Shown here piece after piece: positions 1 to 11,317 of a DNA stretch of 64,000 nucleotides (within the stretch, counting starts at the first letter, position 1; each line of letters opens with the position of its first letter). Under the pieces are notes generated by a model. It did not search any database. It saw only the letters and a program-made list of their open reading frames with translations, and had not been told where the DNA came from. The translations under genes were made by a program, and so were the position numbers. The stretch comes from Trichobilharzia regenti. Taxonomy: Eukaryota; Platyhelminthes; Trematoda; Strigeidida; Schistosomatidae. Location of the stretch: the NCBI GenBank assembly GCA_944472135.2, contig OX235265.1:46597459-46661458 (forward strand), read 5' to 3'.

Positions 1-1035
1 CACTGACTCCACCGAATATCCGCGGGAAAACAAATAACGACTACGGGGAGAATGTCAAGTTCCAAGAGTGACAGGAATAGTACAGAAAATATAGAAAGAA
101 TCCGAAGGGAAAGGGTCTCATTCAGACAGTTGCACAAAGGATAAGATAAATACTAGGAAGATACAGCATTTAATTAGACACATAAGTGTTTCCGTGCATA
201 CACAGCCCATATCAAACCATATTACCATGAGTTATACAGCCCTAGTTTCCTTCATCTCATGAATGCCAACCAGGAGGCACATGTTCCTGAAAATGCTTCA
301 AGGAAACAGTTACTAACACGAAGTATATCTATTATTCGTCTACATAGTCATCCACTGTTTTTTGACACTAACCGTACTTAAATTGACAGTGAATGTCGAG
401 GCACACAACTGATGGGTATGTATAATACATTTTCTATCTATAAAGACCAATATCACTTTACAATTTCACCGAAAAGCCCAATCCTCTTTCCAAAACAACA
501 GTCCTTACATGGTAGTTGCACTGGATATGGTCACTGCTAGAAAGACAAGGGTGAGACAGACACCAAAGTAGAAAACTCCTACGCAGCCATGTAGGTTCAA
601 GTTACTGCAAAACAGTGAATGGTAATATAATGGGTAAACAGACAGGTAGACATATGTTTTGAAGTATTGGTTTTGTAGGGATTTTTGTTTGATTGCATGT
701 CTCAAATCTTATCATATCACTCGCTTTATTATTATCAGTAAACAAACTGAGTATTGTTTGTCGTGGGATTTCATCGACTACCAACCACACAACAGCGGTA
801 TGACTTTTCGATAGGTGCTCAACTACCTCACCAATATCAATCGGTTTTATCCTGAACATTTTGTCCAACAGCCGTAATACAGGGAGTTACACATACTGAT
901 GGAACCAAGATCAGGCTGTAAATTCATTATGCGAAAATATTCATCCTGTGCACTATCAAATAGTAAACTTAGCACCATTCCCTTTGAAATGAGCACAAAA
1001 TACACTTTGAAAGTATAAATTTATTGGTCAGGGTT
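1..1035. other. No supported gene; flank downstream of NAA10
   Basis: I see no gene I can name here. Two open minus-strand stretches (about 720-868 and 925-1010) look faintly coding, the first rich in hydrophobic residues around its middle, but no GT-AG junction joins them in frame and neither matches a family I recognise. The stretch nearest 1035 is probably the 3' flank of the NAA10 gene. Confidence 0.4.
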
Positions 1036-1040
1036 TTATT
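1035..1040 (-). terminator. Poly(A) signal overlapping the NAA10 stop codon
   Basis: On the minus strand the TAA stop (1038-1036) lies inside an AATAAA hexamer (1040-1035). A second AATAAA follows at 1025-1020. If both are used, the 3' UTR is very short. The call depends on the last-exon assignment. Confidence 0.5.
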
Positions 1041-1706
1041 GAGCGTTTTTTCCCTTTGTTTCTTTAAAAGGAACATCAGCAGGGCCGTACTAAGGTACTA
1101 TGTTAATGAAACGAACATTCATACCTTATCCCATAATGTTTTAAGATCTCTCTTCATAGCATAAGCATCCTCACCGTCTGCATAATATTTAGGTTCGATA
1201 TCTGAAACTCTAAAGAGGTAAACGAAAGCTAGACAAAAAGATGCCTACACAAATTGTAGTGTCTTCTTGTATAACGTTAGCGCAGCTCTGTTACTTTTCC
1301 GAACGTGCAAAGAGACATATCTGGCGTGAAAGTTCTCTACCATGGCTCGTGATGCAAGATTCATTAGGGTTTGAGCAATACCCAGACGTCGGTATGGGCG
1401 TTTAACAGCCAAAGATGTAATGTGTCCATATGGAACATCCTCTGGGTCTTCTTCCCTAACAAATAACACAAGTGTAAGTAACCTACATTTTAGCCAGGAC
1501 ATAGCCAACTATCTCTCCATTATCAGTTTCTGCAACGTAGGAGAGTTGGGGCCACGATAGCCCATGATAAAAGTAGTATTTCATCTGGTAATTTTCAGGC
1601 AAACAGTCTAGGTTGCAGTCCCTCATATTCAATAAGTCATTCGGCTACGGAAAATATGTAAGTTAAGCAGGTTAATGAGAACTACCCTTGCATTCCGGAC
1701 ATTCAT
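1036..1706 (-). CDS. NAA10: N-alpha-acetyltransferase 10, NatA catalytic subunit
   Basis: The product transfers acetyl from acetyl-CoA to the N termini of nascent proteins, working with NAA15 at the ribosome. I place five exons on the minus strand: 1686-1706, 1487-1644, 1249-1455, 1125-1209 and 1036-1089. All joins are GT-AG and keep frame, giving 174 residues. Visible hallmarks are the substrate-loop motif LPENY at residues 22-26, the acetyl-CoA loop RRLGIA at 82-87, and the family signatures HITSLAVKR and [14 protein letters not shown]. Residue numbering matches the human protein through about residue 150 with no gap. The C-terminal tail is much shorter than in vertebrates, ending about 24 residues after the conserved core. 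The four introns are only 41, 31, 39 and 35 nt. The start is the ATG giving MNVRNAR, as expected for the family. The last 18-codon exon is the least certain part. Confidence 0.93.
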
Positions 1707-1745
1707 CTTCACCCCGGTTAGCTGGGAAGTGACCTAGAGACCAAA

Positions 1746-1767
1746 AGGGCCGGCGAACTTCGGCCCT
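1746..1767. promoter_or_regulatory. Perfect 7-bp hairpin upstream of NAA10 start
   Basis: AGGGCCG at 1746-1752 and CGGCCCT at 1761-1767 are exact inverted complements around an 8-nt loop. It lies about 40 nt upstream of the NAA10 ATG, so it would fall in the 5' UTR or core promoter. Its GC-rich stem stands out from the AT-rich surroundings. Function unknown. Confidence 0.4.
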
Positions 1768-2790
1768 ACCAATATACAATATCATTTTTACGAACTAGTA
1801 TAAACCAATTCGATTTTTTTGTGCTCGCCTTATCATTGAATTCAACTCCGTTCGGCAAAATGAATGACCTGAAATTTACTTGGGTTCTATGTCGAAAATA
1901 CCTGGAACCACCCTTTAAAAGGAAAACTGAGGACTGTGACTTCAAAGTGTTAGAATCTAATATACTGGGAGAGGATTTTCTCCAACTTCATCGCAAAATT
2001 TTGACGTTTAAATCTGATATTCAGTAACGGCAGGTTTGATAAACTGACCTAATATACGAGACGTCTAAGGCATTATTGGGAATTCATTCAGTCGGCACTT
2101 ACTCATTATGCGTAAACTGCCTTTTATGGTTCTAGGTATGAGTGTTCTGCGCTTGGGACTTGACTCACGTCTCCACGTCGCTATTTTGTGTTATTGATTT
2201 TTGGTGGGATTGATGTATTTGTTTCTTCTTTTTTCGTTGATTTTATGTTAGTATGGTCTTGCTTACCGTCTCTCATCATGTGCCATCATGTGTCAATTGG
2301 ATTTTTCCCTATCTTTTCTCAACGTTGTTTTGCCTTGTTTGTCTAAAAATTCGTGGGAGGATTCTACGTATCTCCAGGGAATTCTTGACTGGATTAAATA
2401 TATTTGCACAAGCTTGATGCGGTTTCTCTGATGGAGATCAATAGATCAATAGCTGCATGCGCGCATTGTGATTTGTAGCGGCAAATAATCCCCCAAAATT
2501 ATTGACCACAGCAATCATCAATGAACATTGGATGCTGACCCTCACTGTTCAAGTTGGTTTGTTTAGCTGAAGGCTTCCGGTCAAGCACCCATGCCATTTG
2601 CACTCCTTCGTGTTACGTTTGTGCACGGTCACCAGCCAGCTTAGCTTCCGCTTCAGTCCACGATTTGGTCCCGAAATATATCTCGTAGTTTCGACGATCG
2701 AATACTGCCGTTTGCCTTGCCTTTGATCCACGAGAAACAAATACTATAGAAGTTGTTGGTAAAATATCTTGCGTTAGTATACTCCATACA
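1768..2790. other. Unassigned; may include a worn Gypsy LTR
   Basis: No gene is supported. The right part (perhaps from about 2.4 kb) probably holds the 5' LTR of the adjoining Gypsy fragment, because it ends ...ATACA just before a primer-binding-like TTGGCGAAC. I cannot fix the LTR's left end because no second copy is present. A 68-codon open frame at 1821-2027 has no recognisable motif. Confidence 0.3.
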
Positions 2791-2935
2791 ATTGGCGAAC
2801 GTCAATACCGTCAGCCTCTAAACTGGTGAGCCCAACCGCGAACTTCATCTTCGATAAATACGCAAATAAACCCGGTGAGTTCGTTCCTTTCTGTATTTGT
2901 TCTTGTACTGTACTGTAATTAGCATACATTTCGTC

Positions 2936-3762
2936 ATGAGTCACCCTAGTCCCAAGATCATTCGTATTCGCTCAACTGCCAAAACCATTCAACTCGTACC
3001 ATATTGGCCCGATAATGCTGAAACGTGGTTTCAGATAGCTGAGTATGACTTTTTTAGCATGGGATGACCGATCAATGTTCACAGTTCCTCGCAGTTATTC
3101 ATGCCCTACCATGGGAATTCAGCAAGTGCGTAACTGTGCAGATGTCGAGTTCTGAGGTAGGTAACTCCTAAAGTTGCTCAAAGCATCCCCCCTCAGGAGG
3201 AACGTTCTCACGGATCGACAGCGTCCAAACGAATTATTTCGTAATATCAAGTTAGGGAACAGTCAGCCGCGAGCATGCTGACAAGAATGAGAGAGGTTAT
3301 TGGCAAAAGTCAGTTTGATGAAGGACGTTTCAGAGAACTCTTCTTATCCAAGCTGCTACAGTCCGTGCAGAGTGTACTTGTGACACTTCAGAGTGTTATT
3401 ACAGATGACTCACCTATCTCTGCAGATAAGATTATATAAATAACTAAACGGTCAGTTCCTGAAATATGCTCGGTGGCCAAACAGATTTTGAGTAGGGACA
3501 ATGCAGTGATAGAGTTACGAAACTTCATGCAGCAGATGCTTAGGTCAAACATACCTTGCGATTCCTCCTACCGTCGTCTGAACTCCCCTCAACGGTGTAA
3601 CTCACGTGGCCGATCTAAGTCCAAGCCACGTCCACTGAAAAACCCTTACTGGTGCTGGTATCGCAACACCTATGATCAGGAAGCGAAATGTTGCCAAAAA
3701 CTTCGCAATTTCAGCAATGTCTCAAAGTCTGTGGGAAACTATCCCGTCGGCACGCGTTAGCG
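2936..3762 (+). pseudogene. Gypsy-D gag remnant
   Basis: An ATG at 2936 opens a Gag-like start with the pattern PYWPDNAETWFQIAE, typical of Gypsy capsid N termini. Frame breaks within about 120 nt at a run of T residues, and capsid-like sequence continues in other frames. From about 3473 the frame reopens and carries an Arg/Ser-rich stretch followed by a degenerate Cys-rich segment (CWYRNTYDQEAKCC) where a zinc knuckle would lie. Several stops and shifts mean no functional Gag can be made. The boundary with protease is approximate. Confidence 0.6.
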
Positions 3763-4440
3763 TCAACCGTCGCCGGTGGCACTAGCCGCCTTCTTCACAT
3801 CCATGATGTGATCAGCCAGACTCAATATTTCGTCGACACAGGCGCCGAAGTCAGCGTCCTTCCTGCTACAGCAGCAGATCGACAGAAGGAACCTACCTTC
3901 AGCCTACAGGCTGCAAGCGGGAAACTAATTGCAACTTTTGGTAGGAAATACGCCTATCTGAACGTAGGTTTTCGCAAACCTATTCAATGGATTTTCCTTC
4001 TCGCTGACGTCACAAGGCCCATCATTGGCAGGGACCTACTTAATCATCATGATTTCCTCGTAGACGTCCGCCGAAAACGACTGATTGACATTAACACCAG
4101 TCTGCCAATCAAAGGCATCACAGGCCCCAGCTTGTCGCTCGTTAAGATGAGGACAATCCTTGATCCAACTTTCCAACCGATTGTTGATAAATATCCGCAA
4201 CTAAATTGCCCCCTAACGATCTATCGCGGATAACCAGCAATGGTATGCACCATATCATAACCTCAGGACAGCCCGTGACATCTAAAGGACGACAAATTGT
4301 GACAGACAAACTAAGACTCGCTAGAAATGAGTTCGACTATGTGCTCACCTTTGGCATCATTCGAACATCGAATAGTTCACGGGCATCCACACTGCATATG
4401 GTACCGAAATAAGATAGCAACGATTGGCGACCCACCGGAA
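3685..4440 (+). pseudogene. Gypsy-D protease and start of RT
   Basis: This frame carries a retroviral-type aspartic protease with the active-site triad in VDTGAEVSVLPA, followed by the flap and the IIGRDLL motif near its end. A linker leads to an RT N terminus recognised by STLHMVPK and, after an in-frame TAA, DSNDWRPTG. Frame changes near 4206-4233 and the TAA inside the RT start make it inactive. The coding sequence ends abruptly at the BEL-A LTR at 4441, so the catalytic RT motifs are missing. Confidence 0.75.
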
Positions 4441-4833
4441 TGTCAATATAGATGAAGATTGAACGATCAATTCATGGTTGTTTGCTCAAACACAACTCTT
4501 TATTTCTCGCGAGAATTATCAACTCCTCCATATTTCAGGCAGGTCATCAATTTGGCAGGCATTGTCTCATCGTTCCCTGATCGGGGTAAATAAAAAAAAC
4601 AATCAGAAGTGTTATCGTGATTTATTGTTATAACATTTATTCTTAGACCTTTTGAATAATGACCTTATTGTTGGTCACATATTGGCGTAAGAATACAGGA
4701 TTCTCGAGTCGTCAATCTGTGTTCTGGTTTTCACGTTGGTTAATGCAAAGCGCTTCTGAAAGTCTTCGAGGGACAGCGTGAGTTCCAGCGTAGCAAGAGC
4801 TGGACATTGACAGTTTATGAGAGTTGGCTGACA
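4441..4833 (+). repeat. BEL-A copy 1 5' LTR
   Basis: It begins TGTCA and ends TGACA like the other BEL-A LTRs. It is the most divergent and longest LTR of the family in the window. Confidence 0.85.
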
Positions 4834-4938
4834 GTTTCTGATAGTTTTGGATAGTTTCTGTTCATCTTTTCTGGTGCCTGCCAGTCTTCTTTGGACAAGT
4901 GTTGTCTGGAACTTTTCTGGAATTTTTGGTCAAGTTCA

Positions 4939-6373
4939 ATGATACCTGGGTCAAAGGAGGGACGACGCGCGTTGAAAGCAAGCAGGAAAGTAAGTAATGA
5001 TGAGTTGCTAGTTAATTGTAATGATAAGTATGATACTCATCATGATGAGTCTGTTGTTCATGTTTCGCAGTCTAGGTATAATAGGCCTGAATTTGAACCT
5101 TGGTGTTTCGACGGAAACCCAGCTGATTATTTGCAGTTTGTAAAGGAGTTTGAGATCATGTTGAGTGGTTTTTTATTAAATGATGAAATGAGGTTGATGT
5201 ATTTGGTGAGGCACTGCACTGGAGTTGCTGCAAGAGCTATCCAGTGCTGCAAGGTTATGAAGCCAAAGGAAGGACATACTGAGGCGAAGCGTATCCTGTG
5301 TCAAAGATTCGGAGAACCTTCGATGATTGTAGAGAAATTATTCGAGGCTGTTAAGGGTAATGGTGGTCAATTACAAGATGACTCCAAGGCACTCACTGAT
5401 TTTCTGGATAATCTGTTGACTTACAAGAATGCACTGATTTCGATGAATTGCATGAGCGATCTGAACTCAAGTTCAGTCCTAGGGGTAATAGCGAGATGCC
5501 CACCTACTCGACTGTAAAGGAAATGGGTGAAGATAAGCTCCTGTATAGAGGTTGAAGGTATTGAGCCAAAGTTCGATGGTATTCTGAAACTGGCACAGGA
5601 CAGCGTCAATCAGGCGATGGGCGAATTCACCAGCATTTTTCATTCTAAGGTAGAACCTAATGAAGCAGTGAATGCAAACAAAGCATTTATGATCAAGGCC
5701 CAAAGCACATAGAGAAAGGATGAGTATATTTTTTGACATAACACGCATCAATTGAGCTATGTCCGCCATAGAAAGTTTAAAAATGGCAAAACAGAAGCGG
5801 CTGTGTTTCAGTTGTTTAAAGATTCGGCATACAAAGTTGAAGTGTAAGGCGACAGGCAAAGGAAGTAGTGGTTTATCTTATATGCACCCACTTCTGAGGA
5901 TAGTAAGCGAACAGGGGAATTCGGTTAATTGTAATAGTATCTCTAGACCCCTTGACAACCCACAAGTTTATTTAGGGGTATTACCAGTTAAGGTGAAAGG
6001 ACCGAAATCTCCGGTAGATACTTATGCATCGTTGGATTACGGTTCAGGCGTTACGTTGATAGATGCTAAGTTGGCTAGTTGCTTGGGTACCAAGGGTCCA
6101 AGGCAACCCTTGGTTGTAAATACTTTTAATTCTTCAAAAACGGTAGTATGTGAACGAGTGTCATCCCAGTTAGAATCGTTGACTACTGGGGAAACAGTTG
6201 AAGTAGATACTGCTTACAATACCTCCAGTATGAAACTCGACCAAGCTATAGTACCTAGTCGTGAAACAGTTGTCGGTAAGCCACACCTGTGTGACATGCC
6301 CTTTTCAACACTGCAAGATGGTAGAGTGAGAATACTCATTGGATGTAGTGTGCCAGAAGCTCACGAGGTATAA
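4939..6373 (+). pseudogene. BEL-A copy 1 gag and protease region, broken
   Basis: The frame matches BEL-A copy 2 from the PGSK start through the Pao-type Gag domain (FDGNPADYLQFVKEFEIML). A CAA-to-TAA change stops it at 5515-5517. Further stops occur at 5710-5712 and just after, and about 20 nt are missing near 5757, where part of the first zinc knuckle should be. The frame resumes at 5759 with the CCHC knuckle CFSCLKIRHTKLKC and the protease. In the protease the expected DNGSD triad has become DYGSG, which would remove activity. An in-frame TAA at 6371-6373 separates it from pol. Confidence 0.85.
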
Positions 6374-9300
6374 GAAGAGAGATTCGGAGGTAGAGATGAT
6401 CTGTTCGCGGCGAAAACACCGCTGGGATGGACAGTGAGAGGACCTATACCCATAGTCCACATATCATCATTAGTTGCAAACAATGGGGACAAACTAGAAA
6501 CTATGATTAAAAATATGTATGACAAGGAGTTTTGTGACTGCGGTGTCCCAGAGAAGGGTCGTTCTGTAGAAGACTTAAAGGCAGTTAAAATAGTTGAGGA
6601 CTCTTGTAAATACGAAAACGGGCGTTTCAGTGTTGGCCTACCATGGAGATTCAAAGATAGACAGTTAGTTTGTAATAGGAAAGTTGCTCTTAAGAGACTA
6701 ATGGGTTTACAGAAGAAATTCCTGTCGGATGCAGAACTCTGGTCCAAATATAAGGATGTCGTCAACCAACACATAATGAAGGGTTACGTTGAAAGACTAG
6801 TTGATCAGAGTGAGCCAGGGAAGTGGTATTTGCCCCATCATCCTGTCTTTAACCCGAGGAAGCCAGGTAAACTCCGTGTGGTGTTTGATTGTTCTGCGAA
6901 ACATGAAGGAGTCTCTTTAAATGATAATCTGTATAGTGGCCCAGATTGCGTGAGCTCATTAGTTGGACTGCTGTTAAGATTCAGAAAGTTTACAGTTGCT
7001 GTCGCGGTGGGTGTAGAGGAAATGTTCCTACAGGTGAAGGTGCCAGAGAGTGACAGAGATCACTTGAGGTTTTTGTGGTTTGATGACGGTCCTTGTGGTA
7101 AGGTGTCAGAATATAGGATGACAGTGCATCCATTTGGTGCCACGTCCTCCCCGTTTTGTGCTAATTTTGCTCTACGAAAGGCAGTGTCCACATTTGGTTC
7201 TAATGATTTGCTGGACGTCATAGATTGTTGCTTCTACGTGGATGATTGTTTAGCCTCCTTCGATGATGATAAGTCTGCAGTTAGATTTGCAACAAGCATT
7301 ACTGAAGTGTTAGCTAAGGCCGGCTTTCGTCTAACTAAGTGGGTCTCGAACAGCCTAGACGTTTTGAAGCATATAGATCCAGAAGACAGAGCACCTACCG
7401 TACGAGATTTGCCTGTTGATACTCTACCAGTTGAACGCACATTAGGTATGCGATGGGATGTGAACTCTGATACCTTTGGATTTAGTGTTGGTGATATTGA
7501 TAAGCCAGTTACTCGGAGAGGTGTGCTCTCTGTGTTGTCGTCCGTGTTTGACCCACTTGGATTAGTAGCACCTTATCTACTTCCGGCTAGGAGGTTATTT
7601 CAAGAGACATGCAGGAAAGGGTTACAGTGGGATGAACCATTAAGTGAGAGGCAGAGAGAAGAGTGGAAGGGGTGGGTTAACAGTTTAAGAATGCTGAATC
7701 TACATTCCGTCTCACGTCCACTTAAGCCGTCGAGAAATCATGATATAATTGACTTCCATGTTTTTTCTGATGCCTCTGAGGTTGGATTTGGTGCAGCCGT
7801 ATACATCAGAACCACCTTAAGGAATGATATAGATGTTAGCCTGGTGATGGGTAAATCTAGAGTTGCACCTCTAAAGACGGTTTCGATTCCGAGATTAGAA
7901 CTTAATGCAGCCTTACTAGCTGCGCAGTTATTCACAACAGTGTGTAAAGAGTTGGATTACCCCAAGCATCCCGTAACGTTTTGGACTGATTCGATGTCTG
8001 TGATATATTATATACGCAACGAGTCAGCAAGATATGCATGTTTTGTAGCTAACAGAGTATCTCAAATTCGTGAACTAACAACTGTTGAGCAGTGGAGGTA
8101 CGTACCGTCTGGAAAAAATCCAGCTGATCTAGCCTCGCGAGGAGTTATTGATATGAATGTGGTTAAAAATAAGTGGTCGAAAGGTCCAGAGTTCTTGCTA
8201 AGGGCTGATAGTATGTGGCCTCGTAGAGAAGATGAACCACCGATAAACGAGTGTGCCTTGGAGTTGAAGACAAGTGTCAGTTTAACATCTACTCAAGAAA
8301 GACATTCAGGTTTACATCCACTTTTTAAATATTATTCTTCTTGGTACAAACTACTGAAAGCTGTTGCGTGGTTGACACGATATGTTACGTATTTAAAGGT
8401 CATGCATCTTGCGGGATACGAAAATATGAATGTGGGGCCTTTGAGAGTCGAAGATATTAGAAATGCAGAGTTAGCGATTTTGAGGGCTGCTCAGTGGGAA
8501 GCGTGGGGTGAGATTGCCAAGGAGGATAGTCCTGATTTCGCAGATTTCAAGGTGCGGTTAGATAGATTATCTCCGATAGTTTCCGAAGGGATCGCTAGAG
8601 TTGGTGGACGTCTACAAATGTTAGAATCGTCATATGAGACCCGTCATCCGGCTTTATTACCTTGCTACCATCCAGTCACTGATCTCATTATAAGACACTA
8701 CCATGTTCTTGAAGGTCATTTGGGTACTTCGCAAGTACTATCAAGTATTCGATGTAAGTTCTGGATAGTGAAGGGAGGTACTGCTGTCCGTAAAATAATT
8801 GATAAGTGCATGGAATGTAAACTCCGAAATGCTCGTCCAGTACAGCAGATGATGGCACCACTTCCAGCGTGGCAAGCTTCTGAAGGGAATTATCCATTCG
8901 AGTACGTTGGAGTGGATTTGTTCGGACCTTTTGTAGTGAAGAGAGGCAGAACCCTATGTAAAAGATATGGCTGTTTATTCACCTGTTTGAAAATGAGAGC
9001 TGTGCATATTGAGATGGTTCATACGTTAACTACTGATTCATTCGTGCTAGCATTACGTAGATTTATAAATCGCCGAGGTGCACCGAAGATGATGTTCAGT
9101 GACAGAGGGACTAATTTTGTTGGCTGTCACGCTGAGCTTAAAGAGTATTCGAAGGTCCTCAAACGAGAGTTCATGAAGAGTTACTGAAAAGAAACATCGA
9201 GTGGCACTTCAACCCACCATATGCCAGCCATAGAGGTGGGCTATGGGAAAGACTTATAGGAATTATCAAGCGTATTTTAAGCTCCATAATTAAAAACCAG

Positions 9301-9858
9301 AGTTTGAATGACGAAACGCTGGAGACATTTTTTTGTGAAGCTGAACGAATATTAAATGACCGGCCGTTATTACCTGTGAGGAACGACGCCAAGGATTTCG
9401 ATGTGTTAACCCTAAATAAATTGTTGTTATTGAGAGGCACCCCTGGCATAGAGGATTCAAGCGGGGAAAAAATACCTACGATTAAAAGATGGAAACAAGC
9501 CAGGCACATGAAAGAGATATTTTGGAAAAGATGGTTAAAGGAGTATGTTCTAACACTGCAAACCAGAGACAAGTGGAAAAAGTTGTGCAGAAACTTACAG
9601 GTTGGTGATATAGTCTTAGTAGCAGATAAATGTGCCACAGGTAGGTGGCCTTTGGGAGTGGTAGAAAGGCTACTGTGTCGTGGTGATGGGTTGGTGAGGA
9701 CGATTGGGGTGAGAACAAGTGGTGGTATGTTGGTGCGAGATATTAGAAAACTGTATCGACTGGAAGGTACTGAGGGTCGAGAGTCGGAGGATGAACCACT
9801 TGACGATTTTCCAACCTGTGGCGTCAACCTGAGAAGGGTTGTAGGCGTACTGTTGTAA
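6374..9858 (+). pseudogene. BEL-A copy 1 pol: RT, RNase H, integrase
   Basis: In order: RT with HPFGATSSPF and the catalytic FYVDD, a Pao-type RNase H (FSDAS, RLELNA, WTDS), an integrase H2C2 zinc domain (HYHVLEGH, CMEC), the integrase core with its first two acidic positions (VDLFGP, SDRGTNF) and third in GGLWERL, and a C-terminal domain ending near DDFPT. The first catalytic Asp of RT is lost: GGT at 7012-7014 replaces the GAT of copy 2. A one-base loss near 9150 shifts frame inside the integrase core and gives a stop at 9185-9187. The shifted frame then stays open to 9858. The enzyme set is recognisable but dead. Confidence 0.9.
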
Positions 9859-10330
9859 GTCCTACAATTCTTCAAAGGGTAGCGCATCAATGAGCGGTCC
9901 AATATGCTTGGTGTGTGATTCTGTACATATTTCCATGTTTTATATACTGAATTAGTATCACCTCTCATCTATCTGTTGGTAACTTTGTTTGTGTTCGGAC
10001 GACCTTCACTTGGATCATCAACCTGAGAAGGAATATAGGCGTAATGCTGTAAGTTCTTCAAGGGTAGTTCGTCAAGGCAGAATCCACAACATTTGATGTA
10101 TTGATTGTACATATGTTTGTGTTAAATAGTTGTGTGAGTTCCAATTATTGTAATTGTTGAATAATCTTGTTTGTGTCCGGACATTCCACAACTTACAATG
10201 GTCAACCTCTGAAGGATTGTGGGCGTACTGGTGTAAGCCCTGCGATTCTTCAAAGGAATTCCATCAAGACATGATCCGCAAGTTTGTGTGTACTGTTTGT
10301 ATATATGTGTGGTGTGTCATATAAATTGGT
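9823..10330 (+). repeat. Tandem ~190-bp units in BEL-A 3' UTR
   Basis: Three related units start at 9823, about 10016 and 10201, each opening with (G)TCAACCT and containing GGCGTA followed by a TGTAAG motif and an ATTCTTCAA motif. Copy 2 has two units, BEL-A-NA copy 5 three and BEL-A-NA copy 3 one. Confidence 0.75.
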
Positions 10331-10956
10331 GTTTTTGGATTCATTGTGTTTACTCGTTGTTTTCGTACCTCGTTGTTATTGCATAATTTTGTTAAAATTT
10401 TCGTCGTGATTACTTCTGAAGTTGTTTCGAGTCTTCTACATCCATGAATGAATTGATTGATGTTAAGGACAGCAGATGGGTCGTATACACCGGGGAGGCT
10501 ATTGCTGAGAATGAAATGCATACGGAGATAATTGTTAGGTGCGGTCCGACACGCCGGGGAGAAAGAGTGTAAACGACTGAGGCTCGCATACATCACCGTT
10601 ACTAGAACTGAGGCAGAATGAATGACAAGCGATTTCAGTGGTAATTGGTAGTGAGTGGATAAGAGGATGTGCGTAGAGTATCGTGAGTTGGTGCTATGGT
10701 CACGTTGCATTCTGCAAGAGTCATTCTAGCAAGTGGCGATTGTGTTGCAAGATGTCGAGAGGATGCTTTTAACTGGAAGGTGTAGGTCGTCATCGATGTG
10801 TGAGATTGTGCTGTGGGTATGCTTGTGGTGTGTTGGCTTTTCTGTTTGTTTTCCATTTCAGCTCTGTCCGTGTGACCCAGGCTCTCGCAATGGCATCCAA
10901 GTCAACGTATATTGGCCGTGATGGAGAAAAGGGATGGATCGGTTTTTGGTGGGGAG
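10331..10956 (+). other. BEL-A copy 1 3' untranslated region
   Basis: This sequence is shared with the other BEL-A and BEL-A-NA copies. It carries a minus-strand open frame at 10264-10710 and a short sense frame around 10733-10921 with a hydrophobic, Cys-rich stretch (CEIVLWVCLWCVGF). A purine-rich tract (GTGGGGAG) directly precedes the 3' LTR and is the likely polypurine primer. Confidence 0.6.
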
Positions 10957-11317
10957 TGTCAATGTGGTTGAAGATTGGACGATCAATTCATGGTTGTCTG
11001 CTCAAACCCAACGCCTCCAAATTTTTCTGCGGGTCATCAATCCACCAGTCATCGTCTCATCGGGCGCTGTTCAGAAAGAAGTCAGGAGATAACTGTCAGA
11101 AGTAATATTGCGATCTATTATTGTAATATTTGTTCATAGACCTTAGTTATTGTGCTGATCATATGTTGGTGTTAGAATAAAGAATTCTCGAGTCGCCAAT
11201 CGGTGTTTTGGTTTTTGCGTCCGTTAGTACTAAGCGTTTCTGAAAGGCTTCGAGGGACAGCGAGAGGCCCGGCGTAGCAAGAGCTGGGCATTAACGGTTT
11301 ATGAGACGTGACTGACA
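10957..11317 (+). repeat. BEL-A copy 1 3' LTR
   Basis: Begins TGTCA and ends TGACA. Its right flank, GGTAGGTGAACTCC, continues a CR1-Y ORF2. Confidence 0.88.

Larger units (their letters stand above)
2791..4440 (+). mobile_element. Gypsy-D: truncated Ty3/Gypsy retrotransposon
   Basis: The order is a primer-binding-like site (TGGCGAACG from 2793), a broken gag, an aspartic protease and the first block of reverse transcriptase. Many frameshifts and stops show that it is old. It stops at 4440 where the BEL-A LTR begins, and the rest of its RT, RNase H and integrase is not found elsewhere in the window. Confidence 0.75.
4441..11317 (+). mobile_element. BEL-A copy 1, BEL/Pao LTR retrotransposon
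   Basis: This is a full-length but inactivated element with LTR, gag, protease, RT, RNase H, integrase, a long 3' untranslated region and LTR. Its two LTRs differ in length (393 and 361 bp) and in many bases. Left and right flanks (CGGAA and GGTAG) do not form a target-site duplication: the left flank is Gypsy-D and the right flank CR1-Y. The copy is therefore either old or a recombinant of two insertions. Confidence 0.88.

Noticed and set aside
505..868. Overlapping minus-strand open frames as a gene downstream of NAA10
   Set aside because: No recognisable domain, and no GT-AG junction joins them in frame to neighbouring open stretches.
1821..2027. 68-codon plus frame as a small gene
   Set aside because: No motif, splice context or homology that I recognise; similar frames occur by chance.
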